Shown here piece after piece: positions 19,001 through 25,535 of a stretch of DNA of 25,535 nt; within the stretch, counting starts at the first letter, position 1; each line of letters opens with the position of its first letter. The stretch is from contig QXVZ01008006.1 of the NCBI GenBank assembly GCA_008931825.1, positions 1-25,535 on the forward strand, given 5' to 3'. Origin of the DNA: Phallusia fumigata (taxonomy: Eukaryota; Chordata; Ascidiacea; Phlebobranchia; Ascidiidae). The notes under the pieces are model-generated. The model had not been told where the DNA came from. It made no database searches and saw only the letters and a list, made by a program, of their open reading frames with translations. Position numbers and translations under genes: made by a program.

Positions 19001-22000
19001 AAAATGGTTCAACATGATGATTTGTATTCTGTGTGTAGGTCTGCAGCTGATGGAACCACACAAGGAACTGTGACTAAAGGTTGTAAAAGAGTTGCACATG
19101 TTCAAAAGAGCAGTACTACACAGGGCGATGGCACAATCGAAAGACCAAGAATACAACCTGACAGACATTCCAAAGTAAATTGTCATACGCTTTGTAGATT
19201 CAAGTCTATGACAATAATCTCCAAATTTATGCAATATATATTCATGTAATTTACATCTTATGTATTGTTCTTAGTCAGAAGGGAACAGAAATATTATGCT
19301 GTAGTGTTTTTTGCTTTGATACACAAAAACTAAATTCTATATAATGCAGGTACCAACTAACATTCGCCAACGCTATTTGTCTATGTTCATTGATGAATGC
19401 TTACGAATTTTCAAGCAAGACCATCGCAAGGCTTACCAAATGGTATGACTCAACTCAAATTTAAAGATAAAACCACACGCCAACCAACATCTCATGTTTC
19501 TGTCCAGGCTGAAATGGAAGAAAACCAATGCAAGGAAAGAAGCAATATGAAAAGCATTTACCTAAGTTTGGCAGCAAGTACATTGAAGAAGTTGAGATCA
19601 ATGGAAACTGGTGCAACTTTAAAAGGAGAGTCCTTTGTCAAAACTAAGGATTCAGATAAACCTGCATCTGGCGTTGAGGCGGTGGTGTTTAAAACTAATG
19701 GGCTCCGTGTTGCCCATGGCAGCAATGGTGTCAAGACAACATCAAACAATGTCAAGAGCAAGCAAATTGTGCCAAAGCGGAGAGCTACGACTGAGACCAA
19801 CAAAGCCAAACAAGGCCTGTTCTCCATTCTGCAAAGGGAAGAAAGTTCCAATTTGTCAGGTTGGTTAAACTGGCTGACAAATATGAGACTTTTGTTGTTG
19901 TTGTTTGTTAGATGCTTTAAACATAGATTTCATGCACAATTATTTTGATAAGACACTGTCCTCATTCAAACAGATGATTTGACCAAATGATATTTGCACT
20001 AATTCCACCAATATTTGTGTTCAATTCAGGGGAAGAAGTCTATGAGAAAATGTGTAAGTACATCATGACAGAGGAGCAACTGGAAGAAAATGGTTACCCA
20101 AGACCCGGGGATATACCTGGCAACTGCATATTCATGGTGGAGAAACCAAAACTAAATAAAGATCCAACAAAGTAAGCATTTTTGAAACACAGGCAATTTT
20201 ATGACATGTGTTTACCTTGTTGGTTTAACAGTTTATCTCTAACTGTACCCATGGGTGCAACAAAACTAATGTGTCTGTTGGGGCCATATAATGCAAATGA
20301 TCCTTTAACATGCAATACTTTGTTTTCTTATTTAGAAAAATATGTGCAAGATGTGGCAAGGAATTTGTTCTGTACAAAGGTGGCCACTTTGCCAAGCAAG
20401 ATGATGAATGCATTTATCACTGGGGCCGGGCTTACATCACAAAGGTTTGTATTCACTGTTTTTGGATAAAAAGTTATTTTTAGCGCAATTAAATTGCAGT
20501 CACAGGTATAAATAAGTTTGTTTCTGTTTTGTTTTCAAAACAAAGGCACTCTTTAACACTAGTTTATAATTCAACTACCCCATTTCTTGGTTGTTTGGTT
20601 GTATTTTTTGGCATTTGTTTTTTGTTTCCTTTAAGGTTGGGTCAACACGTGAAAAAAGATACAATTGTTGCCAAAACACCGTCGGTTCTGAGGGCTGTTC
20701 TGTTGGCGAGGTAAGGTTAAGAGATAAATACCTCCCAGTTTTAAATTATTTCCACCAAACATAAAAACCTCTTACCACTGCAGACGCATGTTCACCAAGA
20801 CAACAAGTTAGACACTAGTGGATACGTTCAGACCTTGGATAAATCCTCAGGCAAAACTCCGGGTATATTTTCTCTCGACTGCGAAATGGTAAAAGGTGAC
20901 GAATTTTATCTAAGGCTTTTGGTATTAAACTTGCACTTCCGCAGGTTCACAGTACTGTTGGCTTGGAGCTTGTGCGCGTGAGTGTGGTCAACTACGGCTG
21001 CAATGTTGTGTACGACACGTTTGTGATGCCAGAAGGAAAAGTTCTCGATTACAACACAAGGTGCGGTAGTCCACACCAAATACACATTATACCTTTATCT
21101 TAATTGCCGCAAGTTTTGCGAAATGAACAGACATGGTCGAATAAGGTAGTCTGATTTTTTGTACATGTCCCAATTCCCTGACAAACTGACTATGTCGCGT
21201 GTTAGCACGAGATCTTGTGTGGTAAGTTAAAGAAATTCTTTACTGTCCATTTTCGCGCAAAAAGCTACTTTATTGGGTAACCTGATAAAGTTCTTAACCT
21301 TTTCTTTCACGGCACCCCTTTAAAATCACCAACCGGTTCTCGTACCTCATTCAGTATTTCATGGACAGTAGTTATTGTTGTAATGTTTAAAAAACAAACA
21401 ATTTTTGTTGGGGTGTTATCGGTGTAATGTAGTGTCCATATAATTGGTCGTAACTTTCGGTATCCTCATACCCACCAGAGTAGACACAGATCACGCAGCC
21501 CTGGTTAAAAACCTCTGAGATATTGTGTTTGTAATACCTAGTTTGCGACATACTTGTAGAAGGTAAACACTGAACCAAAAGTTCCTGCATTTTACACTAA
21601 GATTTTACGATGACTTTCCAATCATGTTTGTGGTGAATTTGGCGCTGATGGTTAACCAGGTACGACTTATATACATATCGGACGATGTCAACGTGTTTAA
21701 AGTAAATTAGGTTTAACTGCCTTTTTTTAAGTCAAGTTTGGCAATCATGCGTAAGAAACGAATAAAAAGTTGCCCGCGAAAATTAGTTTCGACTTAATTG
21801 CAATTTCTGACGTTTATAGCGATTTTCTCCCATACCTTATTCTCTATCATAGCCATTAAACGTTTTGCGAGCACAGTAAAATGAAAATGATTGTGCACAA
21901 AGTTACAAAACAAGGGCGGAAAATAGCAAGCTTGACTTTTCGTTTCTGTTATCATCTCTATTTGCCCAGTCTGTTGGGTAATTCTAGTTGAAATTTAGAA

Positions 22001-23197
22001 GAAAAAGTAAAATTGGTGTTTACTTTCAACAAGATCCTACGTACGTTTGCTGTGCACTAGAAAATCCAAACTATGCAAGTATACAATTTAAGGCTCAAAT
22101 TCGCGATAGCCTTCCTAAATTTTGCGTTGACCCGAAAATATTTGCATAGCGCGCTGATTTTTGTGGCAACAGCACCTTGCCAAATTTTTCAATATCACGC
22201 AAAAAATAGACGCTATTAAGAACCCTGGAATATTAATAAAGGTAACAAAAGTCGGTGGCAGATCAGCATATTTGACTACATTAAGAATAATTGTGTTCGT
22301 TGCCATAGAAATTTATTTTTATCTGATAACAGGCTGTTGGATACAAGTACCTGCCTACTTTAAAGTGCTACTATTGTAAAAACTTTAAAAGTTGCTTTAT
22401 CTCAAAACTCATGTGTTGGTAAGCAACTTGTATTTATTCAGGTGGAGTGGAGTGACTGATAAAGACTTGGTCGGAGTAACGACCACACTTCGTGATGTGC
22501 AAGCTCAGTTCCTCAGCAAGTTCTCGTCTGACACAATTCTTATTGGTCACAGTCTGGAAAGCGATTTAACCGCATTACGGGTAGGCGAAAGTTACGACAT
22601 ACAAAAAACGTAAGTAGAAGTAATTTTTCAATTCGCCCTTTTGTCAGATTATCCATAGTTCGGTTGTGGATACGTCGGTGGTGTTTCCGCACAGATTGGG
22701 ACCACCTTTCAAACGAGCACTTCGGAACCTCATGTCGGAATTTTTGGGAGTTTTAATTCAGAATGCCGGTAAGTGGTTCACTAAATCATTTTCGCATATG
22801 TTGACACCTTCTGACGGAAAATAGAGAGAAACATGTAAATAAGAGCCTATACCCCCTATCGGTCTCACTTCCCCGTTTCAACAGGCACGAATGTGTTTCA
22901 TGTATTCTACAAATTATTACGCACAGTCAATAACAAAACAATTATTCTAAACATAAATTCCAAACAACTTTGCTGCGAATATCAACCTCGACGTCACAAA
23001 TGTTGTTTTTTCGGCCAGAGAAAATTAAAAAAAAATTAGGCTCTTACTACACAAACCGGAAGAATTGTTTGAGATAAAGCGCGTCGTTTCGTACTTTTTC
23101 AGATGACGAAGGCCACGATTCGTCCGAAGATGCCAGTGCGTGCATCAAACTTATGAAGTGGAAGATCGAGGAAGATATGAAGGTTGCCAGGACCTAA
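16053..23197 (+). CDS. REXO1: REXO1, RNA exonuclease 1 homologue (elongin A-binding protein)
   Basis: Nuclear DEDDh 3'-5' exonuclease that also binds elongin A. Twenty coding exons, all in phase: 16053-16161, 16221-16424, 16695-16788, 16996-17141, 17210-17906, 17979-18114, 18242-18346, 18470-18589, 18671-18849, 19039-19174, 19350-19442, 19508-19859, 20030-20171, 20336-20444, 20636-20710, 20784-20888, 20945-21060, 22442-22580, 22648-22768, 23103-23197. The product is about 1090 residues (human 1221). Domains: N-terminal CCCH finger (C-x8-C-x4-C-x3-H, residues 13-31); [12 protein letters not shown] motif near 165; acidic and Lys-rich disordered region 185-640; conserved block from 643 ([29 protein letters not shown]); Cys/His cluster 840-895; exonuclease 928-1090 with LDCEM (D931, E933), GHSLESD (D1014) and H1064-x4-D1069. 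All catalytic residues are present. The start [14 protein letters not shown] aligns with the vertebrate N-terminus, which fixes the ATG. Confidence 0.96.
17210..17906 (+). other. REXO1 acidic exon with SUMO-interaction-like motifs
   Basis: The largest exon encodes a low-complexity region. [10 protein letters not shown] (17251-17280) and [13 protein letters not shown] (from 17449) each place a short hydrophobic core beside acidic and serine residues, the layout of SUMO-interaction motifs. [11 protein letters not shown] further on matches a conserved LFG-acidic motif of vertebrate REXO1. The second half is Lys-rich (KKIKKDK and similar) and may serve in nuclear import or RNA contact. Function is inferred from motif shape only. 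Confidence 0.45.
21061..22441 (+). other. longest REXO1 intron (1381 bases)
   Basis: Separates the exonuclease motif I exon from the motif II exon. The donor GTGCGG is weak, but the frame and the protein alignment (YNTR|WSGVTD) support it. No coding exon, RNA gene or transposon was recognised inside. Confidence 0.6.
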
Positions 23198-24087
23198 GTC
23201 GCAATATTTTTCTCAGTCATGCCTCAGTGTTATTTCTTTTCTTTCTTTTGAATATTTCTTTTCCGCGTTTCTCTGTCCTGAATCGTTCTGACGTTCTTAC
23301 AGTGGGTGCTGCTATTCGCTTCCGTTGGTATTTCATCTCATCATGCAGTCTTGTGTGGAGAGCTTTTGTGTTTTAACTAAAACGGAAGTATAACTTGAGA
23401 ATGGAGATATTGCGGAACTTTATGATTAAAAGTGAATGGGAAAACTGATAGTGACGCATGTGTTATTGCATTAAAAGCGAAAAATATGTCTACAAAAGAT
23501 TTTGTTTACCTTGGCCACTAGGCGTGGCGTGCAGCAATATTTCGAACAAATCGGTTTTCATGGAGTTTGTCACGAGACGCGATGGTGCAATCAACAAGTT
23601 AAGGCATCGCAATTCGCAAATGTTGTAAAAAACGATCAATAGCAGAGACTCTTGAGTTTGTATTTAGAATGCATTGTAGTTCGGTGCCATTGGCAGGACA
23701 GAGCGTACACCTTCATCCGCTGATCTGACCAAAGAGCCGTACCCAGCCGGCCGTAGGGCCATAACTATAACAGACGCTTTATTCCTTGCTCCCTGTGGTG
23801 TTGGCCCAATTGCAAACAGTGTGACGAAAAACAGTTGCAGTTAAGCAGATGTGCAGCCGTAATTTTGTAATTAGGTGTTTTAGATATTTTGTAAACTATT
23901 CTGTATGTGAAAAACTCCTTTGACAAAAAAACTTTTTATTAAACAGTCCTCAGGCAAAGGTAATTAAATAGGTTGTGATTAGTTAAAATAATTTTCACCC
24001 TAAAAAGTGAATTACAAAATTTACAAACAGGCCTTAAAATGCTTGGTGCCAGAAAAGTTCGTCCGCCTTTCACAATACATTATTATT
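23198..24087. other. REXO1 3' flank and intergenic sequence
   Basis: A variant poly(A) signal ATTAAA lies at 23425-23430, about 230 bases after the stop. Around 23690-23830 the sequence is unusually GC-rich for the area and contains a small hairpin (GGCC-GTAG-GGCC), possibly an old mobile-element fragment. A minus-strand AATAAA (TTTATT at 23935-23940) could end a gene coming from the right. Confidence 0.35.
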
Positions 24088-24434
24088 TGCAGTTTTAGAC
24101 TTGTGATTGACCAAGCTAACTAAGCAAACTGAATGGCTCTGCAGTTATAGACAGTTTTTGAAGGGCTAACTTTTAGACATTTTTAGATGAAAAATATGAT
24201 TTTCTCAAAAATCTTAAGGCATTCAACAATAAAATACACAAAACATGCAATCAAACAAACNTGCAGTTTTAGACTTGTGATTGACCAAGCTAACTAAGCA
24301 AACTGAATGGCTCTGCAGTTATAGACAGTTTTTGAAGGGCTAACTTTTAGACATTTTTAGATGAAAAATATGATTTTCTCAAAAATCTTAAGGCATTCAA
24401 CAATAAAATACACAAAACATGCAATCAAACAAAC
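24088..24434 (+). repeat. unmerged 173-base contig overlap around N at 24261
   Basis: Bases 24088-24260 and 24262-24434 are the same sequence on either side of a single N. As at 8279, this is an assembly join and not a biological repeat. Confidence 0.93.
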
Positions 24435-25535
24435 TCTGTCCAAATATATGTCCCTTTAAACCAAAACAGTTCATTGATAACCTTGAGCACCTTGCCAACC
24501 TCAACATTATGGACCAGTGGCGACCAAACTTACTTCACACTGGAGCCACATTTTATAAAGCCCAAATCCCAAGAGCATATGCAACAACTCTTTATTCTGT
24601 GTGTGCGGCTACCTGTTGTGAACACTTTAATACATTTTGCAGCACACTGCTGTCAAAAAATTTTGGAGCTGTAGTTTGGCCAACCCAGTAATAAAGGAGT
24701 CATACTGTTTAATCTATTTAAGGTGCACTAAATGCCTTTTAATAGTATGTTTTTGGGTATGATGGGAGTCTAATGTTCAGGTGCACAAGTGTAACTTTGT
24801 GATTATATAATTTTGAAACAAATAAACTATAAATCTGCAATAGTAAGAAATGTAAATACAGTTTTCCACTGCAAACAAACTTTTTTCGGTCTGTTATGTG
24901 CATTGTGCACACAACTTAGGATGAGCACAGATATGTATTACACACTTAAGTATGCAAGCACACATGAAGCAGTTTTGGATTTTAATTGTTGCCTGTGAGG
25001 ATGTTGTCACAAATATGTAATCAAGTTTGTGCAGCCACTCTGGTAATGTTATTGGTTACAGACACTGTTTGTGTGTGATTAGTATTTGCCTTTGGTTTGT
25101 TTGCGATGCTCCACTTATTTATTTAGCCACCAGCAACAGCAGGAAGTGCCTGTTTTCAGTACAACAATGAATTGTATGATCAATGAGTGGGAACTGCAAA
25201 ATGTTCCCATCACCTTTTTATATGGACAGTTTCCATGTTGAAAGAAGCAAATTTAAAGACATGTAGAAAGTCTTGTTTTTAAAACCTACTAATACTAATG
25301 AGTCGAAAAAATCAGATTTAGGAATGTAAGATTTTGACCTGTTATCAACTTTAACATGTACTTACTGTATTATGTGTGTTCCAGATTGTTTTTGCTGGTG
25401 TTTTTGTTAAACTATACATACATTTGATTTTGTATTGAACATTCAAGTTATCCGAAGACTTTCGTTTTTATTAAGGTGGGTTTTCTAATGTGTTAGCCGT
25501 TTGTATTTCCACAGACGTTAAGTTTGCAATATAAA
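24435..25535. other. right edge, unassigned; weak candidate exons
   Basis: An open frame at 24419-24691 (90 codons, Cys-rich) ends next to AATAAA (24690-24695); a second AATAAA is at 24821-24826, so this could be a + strand 3' UTR. After an acceptor-like TTATTTATTTAG (ending 25126), a frame from 25128 runs to a stop at 25239-25241 and reads HQQQQEVPVF...MINEWELQNVP. Another acceptor-like TTTCCACAG ends at 25514. None can be tied to a known gene. Confidence 0.25.

Noticed and set aside
20529-20714. + strand frame reading [16 protein letters not shown] at the REXO1 exon 20636-20710
   Set aside because: The other frame ([12 protein letters not shown]...GSEGC) aligns with vertebrate REXO1 and joins both neighbours in phase; this one is a shadow.
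1-25535. CRISPR array, insertion sequence, prophage or bacterial operon
   Set aside because: Genes are split by spliceosomal introns and encode animal-specific proteins; no regularly spaced repeats are present.

Overview
The window is eukaryotic nuclear DNA. It is AT-rich, has no operon structure, and holds intron-rich protein genes whose exons join in frame at GT/AG boundaries. Most introns are 58-600 bases. The three recognisable genes encode animal proteins: a SARA/endofin FYVE protein, BBS5 and REXO1. The compact gene spacing, the high divergence between the two allelic copies seen here, and what looks like one gene standing for the vertebrate pair ZFYVE9/ZFYVE16 suggest an invertebrate deuterostome. 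An ascidian such as Ciona is the best guess, but this is inference and not proven by the sequence.

Layout. (1) Bases 1-8638, + strand: the 3' part of a ZFYVE9/ZFYVE16-type gene, from just before the FYVE finger to the stop codon, with a poly(A) signal at 8728. A block of its exons is present twice because of the assembly. (2) Bases 9579-12178, + strand: a complete BBS5 gene whose last coding stretch is cut by about 960 bases of misplaced contigs and a 104-N gap. (3) Bases 12972-14319, - strand: a three-exon gene for a basic protein of about 152 residues that I do not recognise. It lies tail to tail with BBS5. (4) Bases 14320-16052: intergenic, with a cluster of small hairpins and one unassigned open frame. 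(5) Bases 16053-23197, + strand: a complete REXO1 gene of 20 coding exons (about 1090 residues). (6) Bases 23198-25535: mostly unassigned AT-rich sequence with a duplicated contig overlap at 24088-24434 and weak candidate exons near the right edge.

The genes do not form a pathway. They act in endosomal TGF-beta/BMP signalling (SARA), ciliary trafficking (BBS5) and nuclear RNA 3'-end degradation (REXO1). The strongest unusual signal is in the assembly. Single Ns at 5790, 6948, 8279, 11139, 11511 and 24261 each mark a contig join, and five of them bring repeated sequence: overlapping or allelic contigs laid end to end and not merged. The most interesting biology is the unidentified minus-strand gene, a possible RFX X-box upstream of BBS5, SUMO-interaction-like motifs in REXO1, a PP1-docking-like motif in the SARA protein, and the small structured element at 15894-15958. 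I found no evidence of a wholly new biological system.
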